Notes: generated by a model from the letters alone, not told the origin. Shown: positions 1 to 9,047, numbered from the stretch's first letter. The stretch is DNA of 64,000 nucleotides from Prochlorococcus marinus str. MIT 0917 (GCF_027359575.1 NZ_CP114784.1:1-64000); one strand, 5' to 3'. Made by a program: numbers and translations.

Positions 1-202
1 GATATTTTTTCAAGCTTAAGTTACTATTCATTGCGACTGATTAATATTTATTCTGAAAAGAACAAATATATACTTGTATTTATATCTCTAATCCATTGCT
101 ATAGCTACTTTTTTGAATAATACAATTCAATTTTACAACTGGGTTCCCAAATTTAAGAATGACTGGTTAAAGTTTTTAGCTAAAATCATATTCCATTAGG
201 TA

Positions 203-1603
203 ATGCATGTGCCAACTCGGAATGAGCTATGGACGAAGGTGCAGCAATTACTGCAAAAGAATTTAAGTAAGCCTTCATATGAAACATGGATACGTCCGGC
301 TGAATTCTTTGATTTCAAAGATAACTGCTTGACTTTGCTTGCTCCAAACAGCTTTTCAAGTGATTGGCTAAGAAAAAATTACTCTCATACAATTGAAGAG
401 ATTGCCTCTGATATATATGGTTATGAAGTTAAAGTTTACATAAAAGTCAAGGAAGAATTTTCATCAAATAAAAGCAATAAAAAAAAGACTTTTTCAAATG
501 TAGAAAATAATACTATTGATACTCATGAGAATTCAGACGTTAAATCTAATCAAGCCCCAATAAAAAAAAAATTACCGGGTTTGAATCTTCGATATGTTTT
601 TAATAGATTTGTTGTTGGTCCAAATAGTCGGATGGCTCATGCTGCAGCAATGGCAGTAGCTGAGGCTCCTGGTCGAGAATTTAATCCATTATTTATTTGT
701 GGGGGGGTTGGCCTAGGTAAAACCCATCTAATGCAATCTATTGGTCATTACAGGTTGGAAATCGATCCGGGAGCAAAGGTTGCATACGTTTCTACTGAGA
801 CTTTTACCAATGATTTAATAGTTGCGATCAGAAAAGATGGAATGCAAGCTTTCAGAAATAGATATAGAGAAGCTGATTTGATATTGGTTGACGATATTCA
901 ATTTATAGAAGGTAAAGAATATACTCAGGAAGAATTCTTTCATACATTTAATGCTTTGCACGAGGCAGGCAGGCAAATTGTTCTTACAAGTGATAGGCCT
1001 CCAAGTCAAATACCTCGTTTACAAGAACGATTGATTTCAAGATTTTCAATGGGACTAATTGCAGATATCCAAGCACCCGATTTGGAGACAAGAATGGCAA
1101 TATTACAAAAAAAAGCTGAGCATGAAAGAATGCGTTTGCCAAGAGATTTGATTCAGTTTATAGCTGGAAGATTCACCTCGAATATTAGAGAGTTGGAAGG
1201 GGCATTCACTCGAGCTGTGGCTTTTGCCTCTATAACTGGTTTGCCAATGACAGTTGAATCTGTAGCACCTATGCTTGATCCTACTGGACAAGGAGTTGAA
1301 GTTAAACCTAAGCAAGTCTTGGAAAAAGTCGCTGAGGTGTTTGGAGTCACAGAGGAGGAAATGCGTAGTCCAAGTAGACGAAGACCTGTCAGTCAGGCAA
1401 GACAGGTTGGCATGTATTTAATGCGCCACGGTACAGATTTAAGTCTTCCTCGTATCGGAGAGTCTTTTGGCGGAAAAGATCATACAACAGTTATGTATGC
1501 CATTGAACAAGTAGAAAAGAAACTTTCGAGTGAGCCACAATTGGCCAGTCAAGTTCAAAAGGTTAAGGATCTTCTTCAGATTGATTCACGAAAACGTCGT
1601 TGA
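203..1603 (+). CDS. dnaA: Chromosomal replication initiator DnaA
   Basis: AAA+ ATPase that opens the replication origin and can act as a transcription factor. The 466-residue protein has the standard layout: N-terminal domain I (about 1-85), a variable Asn/Lys/Ser-rich linker (about 86-125), the AAA+ core with Walker A GGVGLGKT (167-174) and Walker B LILVDD (226-231), and the C-terminal DNA-binding domain with the DnaA signature around [12 protein letters not shown] (423-434). The length is normal for the family. The ATG at 203 places the domain I motif NELWTKV directly after the start. It is convergent with the glutathione S-transferase gene. No cluster of DnaA boxes is evident in the 202 bases upstream, so this locus need not be the origin. 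Confidence 0.97.
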   Translation: MHVPTRNELWTKVQQLLQKNLSKPSYETWIRPAEFFDFKDNCLTLLAPNSFSSDWLRKNYSHTIEEIASDIYGYEVKVYIKVKEEFSSNKSNKKKTFSNVENNTIDTHENSDVKSNQAPIKKKLPGLNLRYVFNRFVVGPNSRMAHAAAMAVAEAPGREFNPLFICGGVGLGKTHLMQSIGHYRLEIDPGAKVAYVSTETFTNDLIVAIRKDGMQAFRNRYREADLILVDDIQFIEGKEYTQEEFFHTFNALHEAGRQIVLTSDRPPSQIPRLQERLISRFSMGLIADIQAPDLETRMAILQKKAEHERMRLPRDLIQFIAGRFTSNIRELEGAFTRAVAFASITGLPMTVESVAPMLDPTGQGVEVKPKQVLEKVAEVFGVTEEEMRSPSRRRPVSQARQVGMYLMRHGTDLSLPRIGESFGGKDHTTVMYAIEQVEKKLSSEPQLASQVQKVKDLLQIDSRKRR

Positions 1604-1638
1604 ATTTAATATGTGGTATTTGGAGAAATTTTAGAGTC

Positions 1639-2880
1639 TCAATTAAAGTGTATAGGATTTTGATCTAGCCTATTTCTTGTAGGTATTTCAGGACCTATAT
1701 CACTACCATCAATATTCGCTGTGCGTTCAAGAGCTTGTCTAAACAATCTTCCTGATAGTAAAGGCATGTCTCTGGGGACTGAGATTCTATCTCTGAGGTA
1801 GCGTAAGGCAGAGGCACTATCCCTCTCTGGAGGGCAATCTTTTTTTGAAATCATAGACGTTAAGGCTGCTCTCAATGGCTGATCAAATAATTTATTTTTC
1901 ATTGGACTAACAGCAATGATTCTTTCTTTATGTCTAATCACTCTTTGTAAAGCCAATGCCTCAAATTGTTGTTCAGATTCTTGATCAACTTTAAAATTTT
2001 TTAGTTCTAATTGTCCTAATCCATAACCCATGTCAATGTTTTTTGCAAATAATTGTTGATTTGTATTTGAATAAGTAAAGCAACCTCCCATTTGAGGAGG
2101 TAAATCATGAGCATGAGTATGAAAATCTCCTTGGGTTCCTCTGTATTCCTGAAGTTTTTCAAGATTTTTAAGCCATTTATTGATAAAAGGGTGCTCTTCT
2201 CTTAATGCGTATCCTTTGTAGTAAGCCAAAGATGCATTCATTCTTTCAACATATGGAATAAAAATGACATCTGCTGATCCAGGCTTTTCGCCACTTTCTG
2301 TTGAGATGGGTGTGAGCCATCCTGAAGCATTCTTTTGTAGTTCTTTTTCAAATTTCTTTGCAACATTTTTGAAATACTCTTTCTTTTGTTCTTCTTGGAC
2401 CTGGAAAAGAGAGTTGCGACACAACCAATTACACCAAGATGAGAATAATTCTCTTTCAAGTCTCCGATGCTCTAAGACTTTCTTCTCGTTAAGCGATTGA
2501 CCTAGAGGCCCATAAATTTCTTCTAACACAAATAGGATCTCATCACTTTCTGTGATTACATGATTTTCAATTTCTATTGCAGGGAGCATTCCTGAGGGAA
2601 CTTTTGTTAAATACCATCTTTCCTTTTCTCCGTAGCAACGCATGGTTACTTTTTTAATCCGGTAAGGAATTTTTTTAAGCTCTAACCAAATCCAAACTTT
2701 TTGGCAATAAGGACACCAAGCATGATTGTCTCTGTAAAGAGTAACAATTGCCTCGGACTCATCTTTATTAAAAAGACGAAGTGAGGAATATGGATTGTTT
2801 AACCCATTGATTTGATCAATGGGATCAGCTGCATATATTGCTAATTCTTCCCAACTCATTGCATTTCTGGTTGGTTTCAT
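1639..2880 (-). CDS. Glutathione S-transferase-like protein, long form
   Basis: Predicted cytosolic thiol-transfer protein. An N-terminal thioredoxin-fold GST domain carries a glutaredoxin-like CPYC motif (C56, C59) followed by KVPSGMLPAIEIENHVITES, the glutathione-binding VP...ES pattern. A helical GST C-terminal domain follows. At 413 residues it is about twice the length of a typical GST; the last 150 or so residues form an extra segment I cannot assign. It is divergent from glutathione reductase with 41 bp between the starts, which suggests shared control and a joint role in glutathione-linked redox. The substrate is unknown. A second possible start is M8 (MSWEEL). Confidence 0.85.
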   Translation of the reverse strand: MKPTRNAMSWEELAIYAADPIDQINGLNNPYSSLRLFNKDESEAIVTLYRDNHAWCPYCQKVWIWLELKKIPYRIKKVTMRCYGEKERWYLTKVPSGMLPAIEIENHVITESDEILFVLEEIYGPLGQSLNEKKVLEHRRLERELFSSWCNWLCRNSLFQVQEEQKKEYFKNVAKKFEKELQKNASGWLTPISTESGEKPGSADVIFIPYVERMNASLAYYKGYALREEHPFINKWLKNLEKLQEYRGTQGDFHTHAHDLPPQMGGCFTYSNTNQQLFAKNIDMGYGLGQLELKNFKVDQESEQQFEALALQRVIRHKERIIAVSPMKNKLFDQPLRAALTSMISKKDCPPERDSASALRYLRDRISVPRDMPLLSGRLFRQALERTANIDGSDIGPEIPTRNRLDQNPIHFN

Positions 2881-2921
2881 TTATTTCAACGAGAATAGAG
2901 AAATAATACTAGGTTGCAAAA

Positions 2922-4283
2922 TTGAAAAGGTCTTTTGATTTAATTGTCATTGGTGCAGGATCCGGTGGATTAGCTGCTGCAAAGAAAGCAGCCAGTTATG
3001 GAGCATCTGTAGCAATCGTCGAGGGCGATCTTGTCGGAGGAACGTGTGTAATAAGAGGTTGTGTCCCTAAAAAATTATTAGTTTGTGGCTCTTCTCTATT
3101 CGAGAGTTTTTTGTCTGCACCATCTTATGGTTTTGATTTTGATAATTTAAAGATCAAGTCAGAGACTTTATTAGCTAATGTTCGAAAGGAAGTGCAGAGG
3201 CTGAATGAATTACACGAGAATTTTCTAAATAAGGCTAATGTTGAGCTTTTTAAAGGTTGGGGTGAGTTTAAAAATTCAAATTGTATCGCAATTAAAAATC
3301 GAATAAATGGAGAGACTTTAAATGAACTTTATGGAGAAAGAATTTTGATTGCAGTGGGAGGCAGACCTCAAAGACCAAATATTGAGGGTGCATTTTTAGG
3401 TTGGACAAGTGATGATATGTTTCTTCTTAAAAGCTTTCCGAAAAAAATTACAATTGTTGGTGCAGGCTATATTGCTTGCGAATTTGCATGCATATTGCAC
3501 GGTTTAGGTGTTGAGGTTGCTCAATTAGTTCGAGGTGATCGGATTTTAAGAGGATTTGACTTTGAACTTTCTTCAGCACTAACCGAGGCAATGAAAAATA
3601 AAGGAGTTAACATAAACTTTGGTGAGAATATTTCTTCACTAAAAGGAACTCCTGGAGCTTTAATTATAAAAACAAATACAGGTAAAGAGCTTGATTCGAA
3701 TGGATTGCTTTTCGCTACTGGTAGAAAGCCATTTTTAGAGGGGTTGAAGTTAGAACAAGCGGGTATAGAAACTCTTGAAAATAAAATTAAAGTTGATAGT
3801 GAAAGTAAAACAAATATTTCTAATATCTTTGCTATTGGAGATGTAACTGACAGGATCAACTTGACACCTGTCGCAATTGATGAGGGTAGAAAGTTTGCTG
3901 ATAGAAATTATGGTAAATCAGCTCAAAAGGTTAACTATGATTTTGTTCCTTATGCTGTATTTAGTCAGCCTGAAATAGCTTCTGTGGGCATAACTGAAGA
4001 GAAGGCAATCCAGTCGTTGGGAAAAGATAAAATTGAAGTATATAGATCAATATTTAGACCCTTATCCAAATCATTGCCAAAGACTGGCCCTAAATGTATT
4101 TTAAAGCTAATAGTTGATAAGAATAATAATAAAGTTTTGGGATGTCATATGATTGGTGAAAATGCATCCGAGATTATTCAGATGGCATCAATCTCACTAA
4201 TGCTAGGAGCTAAAAAATCTGATTTTGATAATACAATGGCATTGCATCCTACAATAGCCGAGGAATTCGTGACAATGAGATGA
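2922..4283 (+). CDS. gor: Glutathione reductase (NADPH)
   Basis: FAD-dependent pyridine nucleotide-disulfide oxidoreductase that reduces glutathione disulfide. Visible features are the FAD-binding GAGSGG near residue 11, the redox-active disulfide in GGTCVIRGCVPKK (C42, C47), an NADPH-binding Rossmann motif (IVGAGYIACEFA, about 175), the second FAD motif FAIGDVTD (about 305), and the C-terminal HPTIAEE that supplies the catalytic His/Glu pair of the partner subunit. Length (453) is normal. The start is TTG; no in-frame ATG lies before the FAD motif. It is divergent from the GST gene, and the two probably share a promoter region. Confidence 0.95.
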   Translation: MKRSFDLIVIGAGSGGLAAAKKAASYGASVAIVEGDLVGGTCVIRGCVPKKLLVCGSSLFESFLSAPSYGFDFDNLKIKSETLLANVRKEVQRLNELHENFLNKANVELFKGWGEFKNSNCIAIKNRINGETLNELYGERILIAVGGRPQRPNIEGAFLGWTSDDMFLLKSFPKKITIVGAGYIACEFACILHGLGVEVAQLVRGDRILRGFDFELSSALTEAMKNKGVNINFGENISSLKGTPGALIIKTNTGKELDSNGLLFATGRKPFLEGLKLEQAGIETLENKIKVDSESKTNISNIFAIGDVTDRINLTPVAIDEGRKFADRNYGKSAQKVNYDFVPYAVFSQPEIASVGITEEKAIQSLGKDKIEVYRSIFRPLSKSLPKTGPKCILKLIVDKNNNKVLGCHMIGENASEIIQMASISLMLGAKKSDFDNTMALHPTIAEEFVTMR

Positions 4284-4297
4284 TTTATGTAAAGGTA

Positions 4298-5392
4298 TTA
4301 GTTATTAGAACTTTTTCTTAGCCTTAACCAGTAAGCAATTGTCTTATATATAATTATTATTATTGATAATGATATGGCTATAAAAACTAATTCTTTGAAT
4401 GCTGAATGTAAAGTTGGTAGGGTGAGAGGTATTATTTTGTCTGCAATGTAAAGTATATATAATCCTAATAAAACGCCACCTTCTCCTCTACTTATTATTC
4501 CTTTTGTCCAAAAAATTGGCATGCACGCAAATGTAGTAATTACCATGATAGGAAGATCCTTAGTTATAAGTAAATTCTCAACCACTAAACCACTGCCTCC
4601 AGATAATACAGAACAGCTACCTAAAACTAGTAATTGATTTAATAAACAACTTCCAATTACGTTGCCTATTGCTAGATCAGTTTGACCACGAATAGCGGCC
4701 ACTAATGACGTAATCAACTCAGGTAAAGAGGTGCCCAGCGAAACTATCGTTAACCCAATTATGGCCTCGCTTACACCTAGTAATCCTGCAATTGTAGATG
4801 CGCCTTCTATTAACAGCCGTGATCCAAGAGTTAGCAAGAAAATACCACCTAATAATTTTACGCCTGCATTTAATAAACTTGTTGAGTCTTTTTCTATATT
4901 GATTTTTGGCTCTGCTTCTTGGGTTTTTTGAGGCTCCTCTCTTGCTGTGCGAATTTCCCAAGTGGTATTTATTATCAGCGCAACTATCAAAGCTAATCCA
5001 AATTGCCAAGTTATCAGCTCTGAAGCGGCCATCCCCCAAACAGCAGTTGAGACTGCTAAAAGAAGAGGAATGTCTCTCCTTACAAGACGACTTTCAACTC
5101 TTAAAGGTCGTAAAAGTGCACTTCCTCCTAGAACTACCATCACATTGAAAATATTGCTGCCAACAATGTTGCTCAAAGCCAGACTATCTGATCCAGTGAG
5201 GGAGGAGTTAACACTCACAAATAGTTCAGGTGCACTTGTCCCGAGAGATACTATTGTTAAGCCAATTACTAGTTGAGGGATCCCAAGGATTAAGGCTAAA
5301 GCGACAGATCCTTGAATAAAGAACTCTCCTCCGCTAAAAAGTAAAAGTATCCCAGTAATAAGCTCTAAAAATGACAATAATATTGATGGCAT
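4298..5392 (-). CDS. CaCA-family sodium/calcium antiporter
   Basis: Integral membrane cation antiporter of the YrbG/CaCA type, 364 residues, about ten membrane segments. The two inverted alpha repeats are clear: SLGTSAPELFVS (GTSAPE at 51-56) and SLGTSLPELITS (GTSLPE at 220-225), each containing the conserved acidic ion-binding Glu, and each followed by an NIVGSN/NVIGSC stretch. A hydrophilic cytoplasmic loop (about 147-172, Glu/Lys-rich) separates the halves. It probably exports Ca2+ in exchange for Na+ or H+; the coupling ion cannot be read from sequence. It converges on gor with a 14-bp gap and diverges from pyrC. Confidence 0.9.
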   Translation of the reverse strand: MPSILLSFLELITGILLLFSGGEFFIQGSVALALILGIPQLVIGLTIVSLGTSAPELFVSVNSSLTGSDSLALSNIVGSNIFNVMVVLGGSALLRPLRVESRLVRRDIPLLLAVSTAVWGMAASELITWQFGLALIVALIINTTWEIRTAREEPQKTQEAEPKINIEKDSTSLLNAGVKLLGGIFLLTLGSRLLIEGASTIAGLLGVSEAIIGLTIVSLGTSLPELITSLVAAIRGQTDLAIGNVIGSCLLNQLLVLGSCSVLSGGSGLVVENLLITKDLPIMVITTFACMPIFWTKGIISRGEGGVLLGLYILYIADKIIPLTLPTLHSAFKELVFIAISLSIIIIIYKTIAYWLRLRKSSNN

Positions 5393-5540
5393 AATCGATT
5401 AATTTATTGAGAAACTAAATTAGTGAATTAATTTATATTATTTTCTTTTGGTATTATCCTAATATCTTAGCCCTTTATTGATACTTGAAGACTTATAGAT
5501 CAAGTTTGCATAAGATATACATTGAAAAAGCTTTAATCCT

Positions 5541-6605
5541 GTGATTGCTTCTGTTAATCAAATCTCATTATTAAAGCCGGATGATTGGCATCTGCATTTG
5601 AGAGATGGAAAGATACTTAAAGGTGTTTTAAGTCATACAGCAAATGTGTTTTGTCGTGCAATCATCATGCCTAATCTTGATCCGCCAATAACTACTTTAA
5701 GCCAAGCACAAGAGTATAAAAAAAGAATTATCCAGTCTATCCCTGTAGGTGTTTCTTTTACCCCATTAATGACAGCGTATCTTACAGATGATATGCCTGC
5801 GGAGGTCTTAGAGAGAGGCTTTAGAGAAGGTGTCTTCCATGGAGCAAAGCTCTATCCAGCTAACGTGACAACTAATTCCTCGTATGGGGTTACAGATATA
5901 AATAAAGTCGACAATTTATTTGAGACGATGGAAAGAATTGGTATGCCATTATTGATTCATGGAGAAGTGACCGATTTCAATGTTGATGTATTTGATAGAG
6001 AAGCTGTTTTTATTGACCGTCACCTTAAACCATTATTACGAAGATTTTCATCACTTAAAGTGGTTTTAGAACACATCACGACCATTGATGCAGTTGATTT
6101 TGTAGAAAACAGTGAGTTTGATATAGCCGCTACAATCACACCTCATCATCTACATATCAATCGAAACGCAATGTTCAATGGTGGGTTAAGGAGTGATTTT
6201 TATTGCTTACCCACAGCTAAACGTGAAATTCATCGTATTGCTTTAAGACAAGCGGCTACCAGCGGTAAACCTTGCTTTTTCCTAGGAACTGATTCAGCAC
6301 CTCATACCCGTAGATTTAAGGAAAGCTCATGTGGATGTGCGGGAATCTTTAATGCCCCTTTTGCTTTGGAAAGCTATTTGAAAGTTTTCGAAGAAGAAAA
6401 TGCCCTAGATAGGTTTGAAGCTTTTTCAAGTATCAATGGAGCAACTTTTTATGGATTACCTTTAAACACAGAGAGAATAACATTAGTTAAAAAAAATATT
6501 TCCGTACCTCAAATGATTGACGTTGGATTAGATGGTGATCCCAATGATTTTGTAAAACCATTTCATTCAGGAGAAACTCTTCGCTGGGCAATTGAGCATG
6601 TTTAG
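5541..6605 (+). CDS. pyrC: Dihydroorotase, type II
   Basis: Cyclises N-carbamoyl-aspartate to dihydroorotate, the third step of de novo pyrimidine synthesis. The binuclear zinc site is visible: HLH (H17, H19), the lysine that becomes carboxylated in GAKLYPAN, HGEVTD, LEHITT, and GTDSAPHTRR with the catalytic Asp. The 354-residue length and LYPANVTTNSSYGV loop place it with the E. coli-type homodimeric enzymes rather than the longer multifunctional type. The start is GTG. It reads away from the CaCA antiporter gene and is followed by tRNA-Leu. Confidence 0.95.
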   Translation: MIASVNQISLLKPDDWHLHLRDGKILKGVLSHTANVFCRAIIMPNLDPPITTLSQAQEYKKRIIQSIPVGVSFTPLMTAYLTDDMPAEVLERGFREGVFHGAKLYPANVTTNSSYGVTDINKVDNLFETMERIGMPLLIHGEVTDFNVDVFDREAVFIDRHLKPLLRRFSSLKVVLEHITTIDAVDFVENSEFDIAATITPHHLHINRNAMFNGGLRSDFYCLPTAKREIHRIALRQAATSGKPCFFLGTDSAPHTRRFKESSCGCAGIFNAPFALESYLKVFEEENALDRFEAFSSINGATFYGLPLNTERITLVKKNISVPQMIDVGLDGDPNDFVKPFHSGETLRWAIEHV

Positions 6606-6746
6606 TGAGATTGGTGAATGAGTCTTCCCATAATTATTTAACTCTAGATATTCTTAAGAGTACTGATTTAAGCACATACGTTTACGCTAATATGTGAATG
6701 GCTTAGAGTTTAATCTCTAGCATTGTGATAACCCTTGCTATTACTG

Positions 6747-6833
6747 GGGAGTGTGGCGGAATTGGTAGACGCACCAGACTTAAAATCTGTTGGCCGCTTT
6801 TTGGCCGTGGGGGTTCAAGTCCCCCCACTCCCA
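6747..6833 (+). tRNA. trnL-UAA: tRNA-Leu, anticodon UAA, intronless
   Basis: Cloverleaf read from sequence: acceptor arm GGGAGTG (6747-6753) with CACTCCC (6826-6832), D-loop AATTGGTAGAC, anticodon stem CCAGA/TCTGT around loop CTTAAAA with anticodon TAA at 6781-6783, long variable arm with GGCC/GGCC pairing (6792-6795 and 6803-6806), T stem GGGGG/CCCCC and loop TTCAAGT. The long variable arm fits a class II tRNA. The 27-43 pair is a C-U mismatch. The 3' CCA is not encoded. There is no group I intron in the anticodon loop, unlike this tRNA in many other cyanobacteria. A possible -10 (TAATAT, 6688-6693) lies upstream. Confidence 0.97.
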
Positions 6834-6877
6834 TGATCTTTTCTATCTCGATTGTGTGTTTAGTCCCTTTTGGCTTA

Positions 6878-7105
6878 ATGGGAGCTGTTAATCCGATAAT
6901 TACATTATCTGCTTATGCGGTATTGGGAGGGGTGTATTTATTGGTAGTTCCTTTATTTCTTTTTTATTGGATGAATAATCGTTGGAATGTTATGGGAAAG
7001 TTAGAACGACTTTTTATATATGGACTTGTGTTTCTTTTCTTTCCTGGAATGGTTTTGTTTGCACCGTTTCTTAATTTAAGAATGAATGGAAAAGCGGAGT
7101 CTTGA
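6878..7105 (+). CDS. ndhL: NAD(P)H-quinone oxidoreductase subunit L
   Basis: Small membrane subunit specific to the cyanobacterial/chloroplast NDH-1 complex, acting in thylakoid respiration and cyclic electron flow. With the start at 6878 it has 75 residues, two membrane segments ([20 protein letters not shown] and [18 protein letters not shown]) separated by the characteristic [14 protein letters not shown] loop. The open frame runs back through the tRNA; an alternative ATG at 6833 would overlap the last tRNA base and add 15 hydrophobic residues. I prefer 6878 because it gives the short N-terminus expected for NdhL and clears the tRNA. Three bases separate it from the DUF3007 gene. Confidence 0.88.
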   Translation: MGAVNPIITLSAYAVLGGVYLLVVPLFLFYWMNNRWNVMGKLERLFIYGLVFLFFPGMVLFAPFLNLRMNGKAES

Positions 7106-7108
7106 ACT

Positions 7109-7441
7109 TTGACAAGAGCACAGGTTTTTCAAATAGGTTTGCTTGTTTTTGTTTTAGGCGGCTTGGGATATGAAGTCTTTCAGTTACTTGGATTTGAATC
7201 AATATCAGCTGGTATTGCAGCACAGTCAATATTAATTTTAATTATTTTTGCATGGACCGCTTCTTATCTATTCAGGGTTTTTTCTGGGAATATGACTTTT
7301 ATGGAGCAACGTAAAAGATACAGAGAGGCTTATGAAAAATTGACTGATGAAAAAATTAGAGAAAAGTTTGAGTCCATGACAGAAGAAGAAAAAATTGAAT
7401 TACTAAAAACTGTTCAGGAAGAAAGTATTGAACAAACTTAA
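7109..7441 (+). CDS. DUF3007 family membrane protein
   Basis: A 110-residue protein with two predicted membrane segments (about 8-28 and 36-56) followed by a charged cytoplasmic tail with heptad-like Glu/Lys-rich helices (FMEQRKRYREAYEKLTDEKI). This matches the cyanobacterial/plastid DUF3007 family, whose function I do not know. It starts with TTG 3 bp after the ndhL stop, so the two are almost certainly co-transcribed. That placement suggests, by inference only, a link to NDH-1 assembly or to thylakoid membranes. Confidence 0.85.
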   Translation: MTRAQVFQIGLLVFVLGGLGYEVFQLLGFESISAGIAAQSILILIIFAWTASYLFRVFSGNMTFMEQRKRYREAYEKLTDEKIREKFESMTEEEKIELLKTVQEESIEQT

Positions 7442-7524
7442 GTTTTAATTACTAAATCTCAATAATTTTTTACTCTTAGGGATACAAAAATGATAAAAAA
7501 GAGAGATACCTAAGGCTTAGAACA

Positions 7525-8325
7525 TTGAAAAGTACAAATATTAGTAGGTCTTTTTCCAAAATAAAAAAGGAGAAAAGAATTGCATTAATGCCTTTCCTTA
7601 TGGCAGGTGACCCTGATTTGGAAACTACAGCAAAGATTTTGTTAGAACTTCAGGCAAATGGTGCTGACATGATTGAGCTAGGCATTCCATACAGTGATCC
7701 TTTGGCAGATGGACCGATTATTCAATTAGCAGCTTCTCGAGCTCTCTCTGCGGGAACTTCTCCTGACAGGGTTTTTAAAATGTTGTCTGAATTGAGAGAT
7801 CAATTGACAATACCAATAATTTTATTTACTTACTCAAATCCACTTATTAATAAAGGTCTGGAAGAATTTTGCTTACAAGCTTCAAAAGTAGGTGTTTCAG
7901 GACTTGTCGTTCCCGATCTCCCTTTGGAAGAAGCAGAAAAGCTCTCTAAGATAGCTGAATCTGAAGAAATTGATTTGGTTTTACTTGTTGCCCCCACAAC
8001 ACCCAAGGACCGTATGAAAAAAATTGCAGCGACTTCTAATGGATTTACTTATCTTGTTAGTGTTACTGGGGTAACAGGTGAAAGGTCTTCACTAGAAGAT
8101 AATGTTGAGACTCTTGTTAAACAACTAAAACACTCTTCATCTAGTCCAATTGCTGTAGGCTTTGGAATCTCGGAGGTAAAACATATTCAACAAGTTAGAG
8201 AATGGGGAGCTGATGGTGCAATTGTTGGTAGTGCCTTAGTCAAAAGAATTGCTAATGCTTCTATCGGAATGAAAGTCGAAGAAGCCGGTTCTTTTTGTAA
8301 GGAACTAAGAGCTGCGACTAACTAA
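7525..8325 (+). CDS. trpA: Tryptophan synthase alpha subunit
   Basis: Cleaves indole-3-glycerol phosphate to indole and glyceraldehyde 3-phosphate, passing indole to TrpB. TIM-barrel protein of 266 residues with the catalytic pair E51 ([11 protein letters not shown]) and D62 (PLADGP), the loop VPDLPLEE, and the phosphate-binding VGFGISE and GAIVGSALV. Length is normal. The start is TTG at 7525; no ATG lies upstream of the first conserved strand. It stands apart from the other trp genes. The 83-bp gap after the DUF3007 gene leaves room for its own promoter. Confidence 0.96.
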   Translation: MKSTNISRSFSKIKKEKRIALMPFLMAGDPDLETTAKILLELQANGADMIELGIPYSDPLADGPIIQLAASRALSAGTSPDRVFKMLSELRDQLTIPIILFTYSNPLINKGLEEFCLQASKVGVSGLVVPDLPLEEAEKLSKIAESEEIDLVLLVAPTTPKDRMKKIAATSNGFTYLVSVTGVTGERSSLEDNVETLVKQLKHSSSSPIAVGFGISEVKHIQQVREWGADGAIVGSALVKRIANASIGMKVEEAGSFCKELRAATN

Positions 8326-8417
8326 TATTTTTTTAAATAGAAACAGATCAATCTGAATATTGAATTCTTTTCTATGTTTTATCTTGAGAGATATTGTCAT
8401 TACTTAACTTGAAAACT

Positions 8418-8687
8418 ATGGATCAATTTGTACTTTGGGGGTCTTACTGTGAAGATGCTCTAAAAAAGAGAACACCTTTTAGGGAAGAGCATTTACACAG
8501 ACTCTCATTATTTAAGAAAGAAGGTATTTTAATAACATTAGGACCGACAAAATGTAATAGATATGTTTTTGGGATCTTTAAATCTGATGATATTGAGCAT
8601 CTAAGAAGTCTTATCAAAGAGGACGTTTACTGGAGAGAGGGAATATGGACTGATTTCGAAATTTACTCTTGGACCCAAGCCTTTTGA
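8418..8687 (+). CDS. YciI-like protein
   Basis: A small ferredoxin-fold-like protein of 89 residues matching the YCII-related family: an opening strand (DQFVLWGSYCEDALKKR), an H-containing helix (EEHLHRLSLFKKEG), the GPTK turn and the C-terminal DVYWREGIWTDFEIYSW. YciI proteins have a conserved His that has been proposed as a catalytic acid/base, but no reaction is established here. An upstream in-frame TTG at 8394 would add eight residues; the ATG at 8418 matches the usual family start. Its last 25 bp overlap the 3' end of the convergent cytochrome gene. Confidence 0.8.
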   Translation: MDQFVLWGSYCEDALKKRTPFREEHLHRLSLFKKEGILITLGPTKCNRYVFGIFKSDDIEHLRSLIKEDVYWREGIWTDFEIYSWTQAF

Positions 8688-9034
8688 GCTTGTTCCCAGA
8701 CCCAGTTGGCTACAATTTGATCACCATTGTCTCCTAGCTTGTCTTCGTATCCACCCATTATTCCTGTCCCTTGTCTAGCTATCTTCGCTATAGCTTCTGG
8801 ATTGTCAATTCCATTACGCTTTAATGATGAAATCTTCAAATTCTTTGATCTTCTGATTATGTTCCCGCCATTAATGTGACATCCAGCACAGTTATGTTTA
8901 AAAAGATTTTCCCCTAAATCTGCCTCAATAGCATTGAGCTCTTTCGGCAAACTTAAATAAAAAAATGTGCAACAAAAACTGATTAGAAAAAAACCTATTA
9001 ATTTTATGAAAAAAAAATACAAGTTTTTTTTCAT
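8663..9034 (-). CDS. Cytochrome c6-like monohaem protein
   Basis: Small c-type cytochrome, 123 residues. An N-terminal hydrophobic segment (about 6-30) acts as signal or anchor for the lumen/periplasm. The haem site is CAGCH (C49, C52, H53), and the C-terminal helix VANWVWEQAQKAW resembles the end of cytochrome c6. The likely axial Met is M93 in GTGIMGGYEDKLGD, where classical c6 has a MPAF-type sequence. It could be PetJ itself or one of the c6B/c6C-type paralogues. The ATG at 9034 is preferred; the longer frame to 9103 would overlap the upstream HTH gene. It is last in the sigma-factor cluster and overlaps the convergent YciI gene by 25 bp. Confidence 0.85.
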   Translation of the reverse strand: MKKNLYFFFIKLIGFFLISFCCTFFYLSLPKELNAIEADLGENLFKHNCAGCHINGGNIIRRSKNLKISSLKRNGIDNPEAIAKIARQGTGIMGGYEDKLGDNGDQIVANWVWEQAQKAWVQE

Positions 9035-9047
9035 AGTCTTGTAAATC

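Noticed and set aside
1-202. Replication origin upstream of dnaA
   Set aside because: I see no cluster of DnaA boxes or DnaA-unwinding repeats; cumulative GC skew of the whole chromosome would be needed.
704-710. Run of seven G in dnaA as a frameshift site
   Set aside because: The reading frame continues intact through Walker A with normal residues, so it is just a homopolymer.
4719-5276. Overlapping frames inside the CaCA gene
   Set aside because: They are shadows of a membrane protein with clear alpha repeats.
6725-6832. N-terminal extension of the ndhL frame through the tRNA
   Set aside because: It translates tRNA sequence; the real protein begins at 6878 or at most 6833.
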